Source: Candidatus Binatia bacterium
GTDB lineage: Bacteria > Desulfobacterota > Binatia > Bin18
Direction of reading: 5' to 3'
Length of the DNA stretch: 64,000 bases
Assembly: GCA_951812575.1 (NCBI GenBank)
Contig: OX638322.1
Span: 372,001 to 436,000, forward strand
Within the stretch, counting starts at the first letter, position 1. Each line of letters begins with the position of its first letter. Below, one piece after another: positions 32,512 to 41,954 of this stretch. The position numbers and the translations under genes are program-made. The notes under the pieces were generated by a model that made no database searches, was not told the DNA's origin, and saw only the letters and a list, made by a program, of their open reading frames with translations.

Positions 32512-33657
32512 TCAGCCCTCTACGGGGACAAAGGCGGACGAACGATCTGGTGCCAAACAGCGCTCCAGAGCCCAGCGGGCGGCCAGGGTGTCGTCCCGAG
32601 CGTATTGGGATAAGAGCTCAAGTGCGGCTGGGGCCGGCTTCCAATCAAAACAGGCCTCCGAAGGGACAACGACCGCGGCCGGTCTGACCGCCCAGGGCTG
32701 AGCACAAAAGACGATAGTCCTATAGGACGGCTGCGCCTGAAACCAGGCGAGTATGCGTGGCGCTATTTTTTTTGCGGCCCGGGTGAGACGATCCAGATCA
32801 GTAAAAGGCAGGGGCTGGGGACGGGTGCGGTCGAGACGGACCAAAACGAGTTCCTGGATACGTGCCCAATAATCCCTGGGTGAGGTCAGCAGGGCGGCGC
32901 GATCACTCAGCCGGATAGTCCGAAACGCCTCGGGGTCGAGGGTAAAAGCCAGGATGCAGGTCGGATACGGAAACGCAACCGCGCGGTCATGCCACGGATA
33001 CCACCGGCCGGTCAGATCAAAAAAATGACGGACAATAAGCAGGCGATCCGTACTCAGCGGATAAGGGCCGGAGTCAATCGTCCCGAGATATGCCTCCGCA
33101 TTCACAATAAAGGTGTAGGATTCGAGCGCAGCCAGAAACTGTTCGGTCACCCATCGCATTTCGGCATCAACGGGCACCAGCAGGGTGGACAGTTGCTGAA
33201 CGATTTCCCTGGGGAGATACGGGTTCGCCCAGCCGGCCTCGCTGTTATCCTGATGTCCGTCGGTTCGCGAGACGGCCGCACACTGGTTCCAACAGTCTAA
33301 GACCAGTTCAATATCCTCGGCGTGGTCGCTGGCTTTGATCGCCCCAAAATCAAGCAGAATCTCTCGCCCAACCAGGAAGTGATAGCCAAACATCCAGATG
33401 GCCAACGGAGAGAGCGTGGTGTCGAGCCGCCCGCTCCTCTGGGCAATCAGCTGCGGGGTCGCCCGAGAAGAAAAGCGTCGAATATGCCCCGGAAGCGTCC
33501 AGAAAAGATGGGTGGCCGCAAGGGAAAACGCTTGATTGACCGGAAGACGGGTTGGGGTGGGACCAACCGGGCGGAGAATTTCTTTGCGAAATTTCACCCC
33601 CATGCTGTGGATGAGCTGGTTTGTTACTCCACGGTCATATGTGGATGTCTGAACCAC
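32512..33657 (-). CDS. protein of unknown function, 381 residues
   Basis: I recognise no family. The protein is soluble-looking, rich in W, P and R, with segments LSPLAIWMFGYHFLVGREILLDFGAIK, NPYLPREIVQQLSTLLVP, EQFLAALESYTFIVNAEAYLG and FPYPTCILAFTLDPEAF. There is no signal peptide or nucleotide-binding motif. GTG 33657 and ATG 33603 are both possible starts, with no strong ribosome-binding site at either. It lies between CRISPR-like debris and the cyclase regulator. A broken partial copy of its C-terminal region sits just downstream (32343-32456), so the locus has been duplicated. Confidence 0.65.
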   Translation of the reverse strand: MVQTSTYDRGVTNQLIHSMGVKFRKEILRPVGPTPTRLPVNQAFSLAATHLFWTLPGHIRRFSSRATPQLIAQRSGRLDTTLSPLAIWMFGYHFLVGREILLDFGAIKASDHAEDIELVLDCWNQCAAVSRTDGHQDNSEAGWANPYLPREIVQQLSTLLVPVDAEMRWVTEQFLAALESYTFIVNAEAYLGTIDSGPYPLSTDRLLIVRHFFDLTGRWYPWHDRAVAFPYPTCILAFTLDPEAFRTIRLSDRAALLTSPRDYWARIQELVLVRLDRTRPQPLPFTDLDRLTRAAKKIAPRILAWFQAQPSYRTIVFCAQPWAVRPAAVVVPSEACFDWKPAPAALELLSQYARDDTLAARWALERCLAPDRSSAFVPVEG

Positions 33658-33742
33658 TGTGGTCGGATTAGCGCAGGTACTGTAGACAGGTCAAGACGAG
33701 GATTTCAGGGGCTTCGTCACCTGAGCAAGATGCTCACGTCCC

Positions 33743-33797
33743 AAAGAGTAAACGTGCCCAGCATCTGCCTGGGTATTGGAGGACACGTTTACTCTTT
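33743..33797. repeat. 55-bp palindromic element, copy 2, intergenic
   Basis: Left arm AAAGAGTAAACGTGCCC (33743-33759) and right arm GGACACGTTTACTCTTT (33781-33797) pair over 17 bases with one mismatch around a 21-base centre. It begins 6 bases after the stop of the cyclase gene and could act as its transcript-end hairpin. Copy 1 lies inside a coding sequence at 25212-25266. Confidence 0.85.
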
Positions 33798-33803
33798 TTC
33801 TCT

Positions 33804-36800
33804 TCATACCGCCTCATTAGGAGGAGGAGCATCCAGCAATTCGCGGGCCTGGCGCAGCAGGTCGGTGTCCAACCCTTCTGTGAACCAGTCATAGACCTGT
33901 TGCAGGTCTCTCCGGGCAGCCTGCCGCTTTTGCTGCACCGTGGCCTGTGCTCCTTCGCACTCTCGCCAAAAACGATTCAGGCTGATTGCGGCTCGCAACT
34001 CAAACAATTTGGCCTGCTGGCGACGAGCAATACTGAGCGCGTGCTGAAAGCAGTTCTCTATGTGTCCGAAAGAGTCGGGAGGGAAAGCGGAGGCGCGATC
34101 CGCAGCTCTGGCCTGTTGGGATAACAGCTCGCCTTTGAGCCGATACAACTCGGCGGCGTAGACGCGCTCACCCGTCCGCTCACTACAGGTAAGGGCTTCG
34201 GCCAGGTTGGTCAGACCCGCTTCGATCAGCGGCGCGCTCAGTTCTTCTGCCTGACTTTTTTGGGCGTAGGCATCGGCGAACAGTCCAAGAAGATAGGGCA
34301 GGGCCAGGGCGGCGCCCGTCTTCTGAAATTCCTGAAGCCCGTGTTGAATCTGGGTAATCCCCTCAGCGGCTTCCCCTTGGGCGGCGCGTGCCCAGCCTTC
34401 CAGAACGGTGCCCATGGACGACCAATAGGGAGAGCCCTGCTCGTGCGCCAGTTGCATCACCGCCTGGGCGTGTGTTCGCACGCCGGGCACCTCCTGCTGG
34501 AGCTGGGCGAACACGGCCTCGAAAAAATGCGCATAGACAAGGGTCAGGGGATGCCCACGTTCTTTCGCAGAATCCACCAGAGAGCGCGTCCACTGCTGCC
34601 GGGCCTGCTCGGGATAGCCCAGTACCAGCAGACTCAATATCTCGTAGCTCAGACACCCGACCTCTGGATGCTGGCCAAACATATAGGCGGCAGCGTCGTC
34701 CAGCTGTCTGGTATGCGGGAGTCCCTGTCCGATATGGGCGCGGCTGGCCTCCAGCTCGCCGAGCCAGAAGCAGGTGCCACCCAGGGCAAAACGCGCCTCC
34801 GCATGCACCAGGGCGTCCGTCGTCCCGGCGGTCAGCACCAACAGTTGTTCTCCGAGTTCCCGCGCACGCTGGAGCGCACCACGGACAAGACGATGAGCCC
34901 ACATTCCCCGGAGGATGGTGAAGAGTTGGTCCCGGTCCCCGAGCTGTTCACACAGGCCCTGGGCTCGGCTGTACGCCTGCTCTACTTCTGAGGCTGCCGA
35001 GCCACGGGCGGCCATCAAGGACCGCCCCAGGGCGGTCTGGAAGGCTAACTCGTGTCGCTGACGCTGCGGGCTCAGCGGCAGGGTATCGAGCAGGGCCAGA
35101 CCGGTTTGCAGATGACCAATGGCCTCCTCGTTTGCGGACTGCCTCACGGCCCGTTCTCCGGCCTGATACCAATAGGACAGCGACTCTTCCTTCAGTCCGG
35201 CCTGCGTGTAGTGGTGGGCCAGTAATTCGGGATGAATATCGCCGCTGACCGAGACATACGCGGCCAGCGTCCGCGCGATCTGTTCATGGTAGTGCTGGCG
35301 CCTGCTCTTCAGTAGAGACTGGTAGGCGGCATCCTGGATCAGGGCGTGTTTGAAGGTGTAGTCGGCATTGGGCAGAATCCCGCGCTGGTACAGGATTTCC
35401 GCCTCGACCAGCACCGCCAGCGCCTGTTGGAGGTCCGCTTCCGGCACCGGACAAACGACCTTGATGAGTTCGTAGGAGAACTCCCGTCCCAGGGTTGCGC
35501 CGAGTTGGGCGATTTCCCGCACGGGAGCGAGTCGGTCCAGGCGGGCCATGAGCGAGTCTTGCAGCGTGGTTGGAATGGCCAGATTGGGGAGCGGCCCGAC
35601 CAGAGCATAACGCTCAGACTCCTCTTGAAGAAAATCTGATTCCAGGACCATCTTGGTCAGTTCTTCGACAAAGAGTGGCACGCCATCCGTTTTGCTGGCA
35701 ATCTGTTCAACCACCTCGGTGGGCAGGCTCTTCCCCTTGCTGACGTTGGTGATCATGACCTCGATGTGTTTACGGGGCAAGCGACTGAGCATCATCTGGG
35801 TCATGTGTGAGCGCAGCGCCCACGGGGGCTTGAACTCGGGACGATAGGTCAGCAGCAACAGAATGCGTGCTCTGGGAACGTGCTCGATCAGCAGGCCGAG
35901 AAATTCGAGCGAAGACGGGTCGGCCCAGTGCAGGTCCTCAACCACGCAATGCAGGGGCTGGCGGTCGGCCTCTTGCAGCAGCCACGTCACGAGCGTTTCC
36001 TGTATCTTCTGCTTTTGCTGGTGCGGGGTACCAACCAGCGGCGGGCAGTCCGTGGGCTGGGGCAGCGACAGCATAGCTGCGAACAGAGGCAGAACCGCCT
36101 CTCGTGAAAAGCCCTGCCGGTCCAGCGCGCGGGCCAGTTTGTCGAGCTTCTGGTGGGGCGGTTCATCCAGCTTGAAATTCAGGATGCGCTGGAGGAAATC
36201 CATCAAGGGATACAGGGCGCTGCTCTGATAATAGGGGGAGCAGCGGTACTCGATCAGTGTGGCCGCGGAGGTCTGTGCGGCACGCTCGGTCAGGGCCTGA
36301 ATCAGCCGCGACTTGCCGATACCGGCCTCGCCGCTCAACAAAATGACCTGGCCGTGTCGCTCCTGCACCTGCTCCCAGCGTTCGAGCAGCAGGCCGGCCT
36401 CTTGCTCCCGTCCGGTCAGCGGCGTGAGACCAGCCCGGGCGGCGCTCTCCAGAGGATGGCGGGCCTCACGTTCCTCCACAACGCGATAGACAGAGATGGG
36501 CTCGGACACACCCCTGAGCGTCTGCGGGCCGAGGCTGACGGTTGTAAAAAATCCCGAGGCGAGCTGACAGGTATCGGCGCTGGCGACCAGGCTGCCCGGC
36601 TGGGCAAGGGCCTGGAGCCGGGCGGCAATATGCGGTGTTGTTCCGACAATATCCAGGGCATCGTTCCCCACCTCGCCGGCGACAACGAGTCCGGTATGAA
36701 CACCGATGCGGACCTGAAGCGGCTGTCCGAGCCGGGCGTCGAGTTGCTGTACCGCTTGGAGTATGCCCAAACCGGTATGAAGCGAGCGGGGCGCATCGTC

Positions 36801-37271
36801 TTCGTGGGCGGTTGGGTAGCCAAAGAACACGAGCAAGCCGTCGCCCAGATATTTGGCAATATGCCCGTCAAAGCGCTCAATGATCTGACGACAGGCCGCC
36901 TGATACGCGCCGAGCACCTCGCGCCACTCTTCGGGGTCGAGCCGCTCGGATAACAGCGTGGAGCCAACTAAGTCACAAAACATGACGGTGACTTGCCGCC
37001 GGTCTGCCGCAACGGGCCGGCGTTCCGGAGAGGCGGGTTGCACACCCACCTCCCCTGGTATGGATACATCTCGGTCCGGTGCGGCTCGGTCGGTAACCTG
37101 GGGAGAGGCTACGGCTTGTGGCGTGAGCGCCTGCCCGCATTCCCCGCAGAATTTTGCCGGGAGCGGATTCTCAAAGTTGCAGCGTGCGCACAGGTTGGCC
37201 AGCCGAGTACCGCACTCGGTGCAGAACCTCATCCCAGCCTGATTTGCAAAACCGCAATTTGCACACTGCAT
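33804..37271 (-). CDS. class III adenylate/guanylate cyclase - AAA ATPase - TPR regulator
   Basis: 1155 residues. Two zinc ribbons come first (C3, C6, C17, C20 and C28, C31, C42, C45). A class III cyclase domain follows (~95-260) with both metal Asp residues (VMFCDLVGST and KYLGDGLLVFFG) and the substrate region IVGTTPHIAARLQ. Next is an AAA/STAND ATPase with Walker A LLSGEAGIGKSRLIQ and Walker B CVVEDLHWADP. About 500 residues of TPR-like helices end the protein. Family members are multidomain signal integrators, and many make cAMP. It is divergent from an exporter that carries a cNMP-binding domain, 169 bases away. A short dispersed repeat (37032-37050) is translated in the linker after the zinc ribbons. 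Confidence 0.9.
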   Translation of the reverse strand: MQCANCGFANQAGMRFCTECGTRLANLCARCNFENPLPAKFCGECGQALTPQAVASPQVTDRAAPDRDVSIPGEVGVQPASPERRPVAADRRQVTVMFCDLVGSTLLSERLDPEEWREVLGAYQAACRQIIERFDGHIAKYLGDGLLVFFGYPTAHEDDAPRSLHTGLGILQAVQQLDARLGQPLQVRIGVHTGLVVAGEVGNDALDIVGTTPHIAARLQALAQPGSLVASADTCQLASGFFTTVSLGPQTLRGVSEPISVYRVVEEREARHPLESAARAGLTPLTGREQEAGLLLERWEQVQERHGQVILLSGEAGIGKSRLIQALTERAAQTSAATLIEYRCSPYYQSSALYPLMDFLQRILNFKLDEPPHQKLDKLARALDRQGFSREAVLPLFAAMLSLPQPTDCPPLVGTPHQQKQKIQETLVTWLLQEADRQPLHCVVEDLHWADPSSLEFLGLLIEHVPRARILLLLTYRPEFKPPWALRSHMTQMMLSRLPRKHIEVMITNVSKGKSLPTEVVEQIASKTDGVPLFVEELTKMVLESDFLQEESERYALVGPLPNLAIPTTLQDSLMARLDRLAPVREIAQLGATLGREFSYELIKVVCPVPEADLQQALAVLVEAEILYQRGILPNADYTFKHALIQDAAYQSLLKSRRQHYHEQIARTLAAYVSVSGDIHPELLAHHYTQAGLKEESLSYWYQAGERAVRQSANEEAIGHLQTGLALLDTLPLSPQRQRHELAFQTALGRSLMAARGSAASEVEQAYSRAQGLCEQLGDRDQLFTILRGMWAHRLVRGALQRARELGEQLLVLTAGTTDALVHAEARFALGGTCFWLGELEASRAHIGQGLPHTRQLDDAAAYMFGQHPEVGCLSYEILSLLVLGYPEQARQQWTRSLVDSAKERGHPLTLVYAHFFEAVFAQLQQEVPGVRTHAQAVMQLAHEQGSPYWSSMGTVLEGWARAAQGEAAEGITQIQHGLQEFQKTGAALALPYLLGLFADAYAQKSQAEELSAPLIEAGLTNLAEALTCSERTGERVYAAELYRLKGELLSQQARAADRASAFPPDSFGHIENCFQHALSIARRQQAKLFELRAAISLNRFWRECEGAQATVQQKRQAARRDLQQVYDWFTEGLDTDLLRQARELLDAPPPNEAV
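37032..37050. repeat. GGCGGGTTGCACACCCACC repeat, coding copy
   Basis: The 19 bases GGCGGGTTGCACACCCACC lie inside the cyclase gene and recur exactly at 37410-37428 just upstream of the divergent exporter. A related perfect palindrome is at 48902-48930. The coding copy contributes the GVQPA residues of the linker. Confidence 0.75.
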
Positions 37272-37409
37272 ACCGGCCCTACCTTCGTAGCTCTATAGCC
37301 GGGGTGGTCAGGATTGCCAACCTTGTTTGCGGCCGAAAGACGCCTGTCCTCGCCTGATAGGCCTCTCGCACTTACTGCCCGTTTCCGATATGCCCTTCCA
37401 ATGAGTAAG

Positions 37410-37428
37410 GGCGGGTTGCACACCCACC
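37410..37428. repeat. GGCGGGTTGCACACCCACC repeat, promoter-region copy
   Basis: Exact copy of 37032-37050, placed 12 bases before the start codon of the exporter gene, so it would sit in its 5' leader. It can fold weakly (GGGTTG/CACACCC). Whether it affects expression is unknown. Confidence 0.7.
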
Positions 37429-37440
37429 CCTACCTTTATT

Positions 37441-40206
37441 ATGGAACGGCTCTATCTGTTCGTCGTCAACCGGCCGAAGACCCTGCTCCTTCTTCTCGTC
37501 ATTCTCACCTGTGTCTTTGGGGTCTTCGCAAAAGACATTCGTCTGGACAGCTCGGTTGAAAGCCTCCTGAGCCAAGACAACCTGGACAGCCAGTATTACG
37601 CCGAAGTCCGTCAGCTCTTCGGCAGTGATGAAGTCGGAGTGGTCGGGCTGCTGGCCGCCGACATCTATACCGCTGAGGTCTTACACAAGATTCAGCGCCT
37701 GACTGAAGCGCTGGAGAACATCGAAGGGGTCCAGGAAGTGCTGAGCCTGACCAATGCGCTTGACCCGATTGCCGATGTGGTCGAGCCGCCGCCTTTGGTC
37801 GCACGGATCCCCACTGATCAGGCCGGTCTGGATGCGCTCCGGGAAACGTTGGCCGACCGGCCTATTTATCTCAAGAATCTGGTTGCCGAGGACGGAAAGG
37901 CCGCGGCCATCAATATCTTCTTCGCCGATATGGACGATGCTGAATTCATGCAGCGGGGGATCGATGAGCAGATCCAGGCCATCATAGACGTAGAACGCGA
38001 AACCGGGCCGGAACAACTGTTTTATACCGGCCTGCCCCGCTTCAAAGTCTATTCCGCACGGGCCATGCAGAGCGATTTGAGCCGCTTTGTTCCATTGACC
38101 CTGCTGGCTATTGTTGTCGTGCTCTTTGCGAGCTTTCGCTCCCTCCGCGGCGTCTTGTTGCCCGCCCTGACGATTCTCGTCAGTCTGATTTGGACGCTGG
38201 GGATTATGGTGCTCGCCGGGAGCAGCCTCAGCCTGGGGAGTATCGCCCTGCCGCCCCTGATTCTGGTCTTGGGCACGGCCTATTCGCTCCACATGGTGGC
38301 CGAGTATTATGAGTTGGCCCGGCCAGACGGAGCGGTACGAGACGTTGTGCTGGAGGCCCTCAAAAAAACCAGCCCGCCGATTTGTATCACCGCGCTGACA
38401 ACCGTGCTCGGTTTCCTGTCCTTGGGCGTGAACCCGCTCAGCAGTATTCGAGTAATGGGTATTTTCTCGTCGGTCGGTATTCTGATTGCTTTTCTCCTCT
38501 CCATCCTCCTGGTCCCGGCCGTGCTCATGCAGTTGCGTCTCCCGGCCAACCCGGCAGCAGCGTTTGCCCCTGGGGTCACTACGGCTTTGCGGCGTATCGG
38601 CCGCTTTGCCATCCGGAATCGCCTGAGCGTTATTGCTGCGGCGTTGCTTTTCGCCGCCGCGGCGATATGGAACCTGTCCTCGATTCAGGTCGATTCAAAC
38701 TTTCAGTCTTTTTTTCGCCCCAACGATCCGGTTCGCCAGGCCACCGACGCCATTAATGAACATCTGGTCGGCAGCATGGCTTTTTATGTGGTGATTGATG
38801 GCCAAGAAAAAGACGTCATGAAACAGTGGGATACCTTACGCCGGATCAAAGCCCTGCAAGCCTATATCGACGGTCTGCCCGGCGTGGATAAAACCGTCTC
38901 GTTTGTTGACTATTGTGAACTGCTCGACCGCGGGGCGCAGTCCGGCGGCGGTGAGCTTCTGGTCGGCCCGGGTGGCGAGATTATTACGGCCCCGCCACCT
39001 GAAAAGCCCACAACCTTCTGGCAGGAGCCGTCTCAACTCCGCGCCGTCATGCAACTCGTGGCCGGCAGTCCGACCAGTTTTCGGTCTGTCGCCAGCCCGG
39101 ACTTTGCGCGCTCGAATATTCTCGTCCGCACCACCCTCTCGGGCTCACAGGAGATTTCAGCGCTCGCGGAGCAGATTAGTGCCTATGCTCAGGAGCGCTT
39201 TCCACCCGATCTCAAGGTACGTCCCACCGGCAATCTGATTCTGCTGACCAAGACAACCGGCGATATTATTACCGGCCAGATCCGCAGCCTTTCCCTGGCC
39301 GTCAGCGTCATCTTCGTCATTATGTCGGCCATGTTCCTGTCCGCCCGGATCGGGCTGATCGCCATGATCCCGAACATTTTTCCGATTGTTATTTTCTTCG
39401 GACTGATGGGTCTCTCCGGCGCGGTGCTCAACCTGGGAACCAGCATTATCGCCGCTATCGCGCTCGGCATTGCGGTGGACAATACGGTGCACCTGATGAC
39501 CAGACTGAGCGCTGAGGTGCACGCGGCCCCAGACCAGGAAACCGCCCTGCTCCACACCCTCGGGACGGTAGGCAAGCCGAGCCTGTACGCCTCCGTCATC
39601 TTATTTCTCGGTTTTCTGGTATTGTATTTTTCGACTTTTGTCCCGATCCGGGAATTTGGTCTGCTCTCGGCGGCCACCATGGTCGTTGCCTTTGGGGCGG
39701 ATGTGATTTTGCTGCCGGCCCTGCTCGCCACCACTAAGGTCATTACCCTGTGGGACGTCTTATACCTGAAACTCGGACGCGACCCGCAGAAGACGATTCC
39801 CCTCTTTGCCGGGCTGCGTCCCGTGCAAGCCAAGATAGTCACGCTGATGGGCGAATTTCGGGCCTTTGCCAAGGATGAGTTCATTGTCAGGCAAGGAGAG
39901 GTGGGCAGGGAGATGTTCGTGCTGATCAGTGGCAGGGCAGACGCCCGGCTCAATATTGACGGCACGTCAAAGCTGCTGCGGACTATGGGACGCGGCGATG
40001 TGATTGGCGAAATGGCCCTCATCCGTCAAAATCAGCGGACCGCGGACGTGATTGCCGTGGACGATGCTGAGGCGATTGTGGTGGACGAGCGCTTCTTGCA
40101 GCGGATGCAAAAACGCTACCCACGGATTGGCGCTCGGATATTCCTGAATATCGCCAAGATTTTGAGTGATCGCCTAGACGACGCGTCTCGACGCGGGGTG
40201 GCGTAG
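37441..40206 (+). CDS. RND/MMPL family exporter with C-terminal cyclic-nucleotide-binding domain
   Basis: 921 residues. A first membrane segment (TLLLLLVILTCVFGVFA) and a large periplasmic loop lead into a six-helix MMPL/SSD block (FVPLTLLAIVVVLFASFRSLRG, LPPLILVLGTAYSLHMVAEYYEL). A second such half follows (LSLAVSVIFVIMSAMFLSARIGLIAMIPN, AIALGIAVDNTVHLM). From ~795 there is a cNMP-binding domain: EFIVRQGEVGREMFVLISG and the phosphate cassette GEMALIRQNQRTADVIA. Transport should be driven by proton flux; hopanoid or lipid cargo is common in this family but unproven here. The nucleotide domain suggests gating by cAMP/cGMP, perhaps made by the divergent cyclase. Confidence 0.9.
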   Translation: MERLYLFVVNRPKTLLLLLVILTCVFGVFAKDIRLDSSVESLLSQDNLDSQYYAEVRQLFGSDEVGVVGLLAADIYTAEVLHKIQRLTEALENIEGVQEVLSLTNALDPIADVVEPPPLVARIPTDQAGLDALRETLADRPIYLKNLVAEDGKAAAINIFFADMDDAEFMQRGIDEQIQAIIDVERETGPEQLFYTGLPRFKVYSARAMQSDLSRFVPLTLLAIVVVLFASFRSLRGVLLPALTILVSLIWTLGIMVLAGSSLSLGSIALPPLILVLGTAYSLHMVAEYYELARPDGAVRDVVLEALKKTSPPICITALTTVLGFLSLGVNPLSSIRVMGIFSSVGILIAFLLSILLVPAVLMQLRLPANPAAAFAPGVTTALRRIGRFAIRNRLSVIAAALLFAAAAIWNLSSIQVDSNFQSFFRPNDPVRQATDAINEHLVGSMAFYVVIDGQEKDVMKQWDTLRRIKALQAYIDGLPGVDKTVSFVDYCELLDRGAQSGGGELLVGPGGEIITAPPPEKPTTFWQEPSQLRAVMQLVAGSPTSFRSVASPDFARSNILVRTTLSGSQEISALAEQISAYAQERFPPDLKVRPTGNLILLTKTTGDIITGQIRSLSLAVSVIFVIMSAMFLSARIGLIAMIPNIFPIVIFFGLMGLSGAVLNLGTSIIAAIALGIAVDNTVHLMTRLSAEVHAAPDQETALLHTLGTVGKPSLYASVILFLGFLVLYFSTFVPIREFGLLSAATMVVAFGADVILLPALLATTKVITLWDVLYLKLGRDPQKTIPLFAGLRPVQAKIVTLMGEFRAFAKDEFIVRQGEVGREMFVLISGRADARLNIDGTSKLLRTMGRGDVIGEMALIRQNQRTADVIAVDDAEAIVVDERFLQRMQKRYPRIGARIFLNIAKILSDRLDDASRRGVA

Positions 40207-40238
40207 GCAGGAAACAAGAGCGACCGGGAAACCGCCCT

Positions 40239-41954
40239 ATGCTGCGTCATCTGCACGTGAAAAATCTGGCTCTGATCGACGATCTCGAACTGTCGTTCGA
40301 GTCCGGCCTGAATGTGATTACCGGAGAGACGGGCGCTGGGAAGAGCCTGCTCATGCAGGCCATCGGCTTGGCCCTGGGTGGTCGAGCAACCGCCGACCTG
40401 ATTCGCCGGGATACCACAGAAGCCGTTGTCGAGGCAGTCTTCGGCCTCGACAAGGCGCGCCTTGCCCCCCTCTTTGCGGAACATGACCTCCTTGAAGCCG
40501 AAGAACTCCTGGTCCGTCGTGTGATTACAGCGAACGGACGGAGCCGGGTGTATCTGAATGGCAGGCTGACCACGGTTGCGCTGTTGCGTCAGCTCAGTGC
40601 CAGGCTGATGCAGATCTATGGACAGCACGAGCAGCAGGTCTTACGCGAGGCGGATTCGGCGCTCTCCCTGCTTGACGGTTTCGCTGATACGACGCGGCGT
40701 GTCCAGGAAATGACGACACGCTACCAGACCCTGCGACGTGTATGGGAGCGCCTGTGTACACTGACCGAGGACAAGGCGGCGGCTGAGGCACGTCAGGACT
40801 TCGTCCGTTTTCAGGTCGATGAGATTCGCCGCGCAGCACTCCAGCCCAACGAAGAAGAGGATTTGCGCCAGGAACGGACTATTCTCATAAACGCCGAAAA
40901 GCTGTATCAGACGACATCCAGCGGTGAGGAAATGCTCACTGCGAGCGACGGTGCGGTCACGGATCAACTCGGACGACTGGTGACCCAGCTACGTGACCTG
41001 GTCCAGGTGGATGCCAGCCTGAACGAAGCGATCTCACTCCTGAGTGACGGGCTGGCCCAGGTCGAAGAGGCTGCCCTCTTCCTGCGTAGATATGGCGAGC
41101 GCCTCAGCCCGAATCCCGAGCGTCTGGAAGAGATCGATGTACGCCTCGCGCTGCTCTCGCGTCTCAAGAAAAAATACGGCGGGAATATTGAGGCGATTCT
41201 GGCCCGGCAGGCTGCTCTGGAACAAGAGCTGGAACACATCGAAAGCGGTGAAGAGGCGATTGCCGCGTTGCAACAGGAAGTCGCCCAGGCTGCCCACGCG
41301 GCCTGGTCCTGGGCGTACGAACTGTCAGAGGAGCGGCGCGCGGCTGCCCGGAATCTTGAGCACAGCATCCAGGCCGAGTTGGGCCAGCTCGGCATACAGG
41401 GCGCGCACTTTGGCGTCCGGTTGCCGCAACCGCCTGAAGATGAAACCAAGAGTGCACCGGATTCGCCGTTCACCCAAAATGGCCGGCGGCTCGGAGAGCG
41501 CGGCTATGATCAGGTCGAATTTTATCTGTCCGCCAATCCCGGAGAGCCGCTCTTACCACTCGTCCAGGTGGCATCCGGTGGAGAGCTCTCCCGCCTCATG
41601 CTCGCCCTCAAAGCCCTCAGTGCGGCTGCGGAAGCCACGCCGACACTGATTTTTGACGAAGTGGACGCGGGGATCGGCGGGGGAGTGGCCGAGGTCGTCG
41701 GGCGGCGGCTCAAAGCCCTGGCCGACCAGCATCAGGTGCTGTGTATTACGCATTTGCCGCAGATCGCGGCCTTTGCCGACCACGCCTACACCGTGACCAA
41801 AACGGTCACCCAAGGCCGCACGATTTCTTCAGCCCAACGTCTGACCCGGCGTGAGCGCCTGCAGGAGCTCGCCCGCATGCTGGGCGGTGTAGAAATCACG
41901 CCCGAAGCCCGCCGCCACGCGCGTGAAATGCTTGAGGGCGCACGGCGAGGCTAA
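40239..41954 (+). CDS. recN: DNA repair protein RecN
   Basis: 571-residue SMC-like ATPase acting early in double-strand-break repair. The N-terminal half-ATPase has Walker A GETGAGKS (29-36), followed by ANGRSRVYLNGRLTTVALL and IYGQHEQQ. Two coiled-coil arms flank the centre (~150-370). The C-terminal half has the signature VASGGELSRLMLALK, Walker B PTLIFDEVDAGIGG and VLCITHLPQIAAFAD. Usual length. It starts 32 bases after the exporter, and its stop overlaps that of the convergent hydrolase gene. Confidence 0.95.
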   Translation: MLRHLHVKNLALIDDLELSFESGLNVITGETGAGKSLLMQAIGLALGGRATADLIRRDTTEAVVEAVFGLDKARLAPLFAEHDLLEAEELLVRRVITANGRSRVYLNGRLTTVALLRQLSARLMQIYGQHEQQVLREADSALSLLDGFADTTRRVQEMTTRYQTLRRVWERLCTLTEDKAAAEARQDFVRFQVDEIRRAALQPNEEEDLRQERTILINAEKLYQTTSSGEEMLTASDGAVTDQLGRLVTQLRDLVQVDASLNEAISLLSDGLAQVEEAALFLRRYGERLSPNPERLEEIDVRLALLSRLKKKYGGNIEAILARQAALEQELEHIESGEEAIAALQQEVAQAAHAAWSWAYELSEERRAAARNLEHSIQAELGQLGIQGAHFGVRLPQPPEDETKSAPDSPFTQNGRRLGERGYDQVEFYLSANPGEPLLPLVQVASGGELSRLMLALKALSAAAEATPTLIFDEVDAGIGGGVAEVVGRRLKALADQHQVLCITHLPQIAAFADHAYTVTKTVTQGRTISSAQRLTRRERLQELARMLGGVEITPEARRHAREMLEGARRG

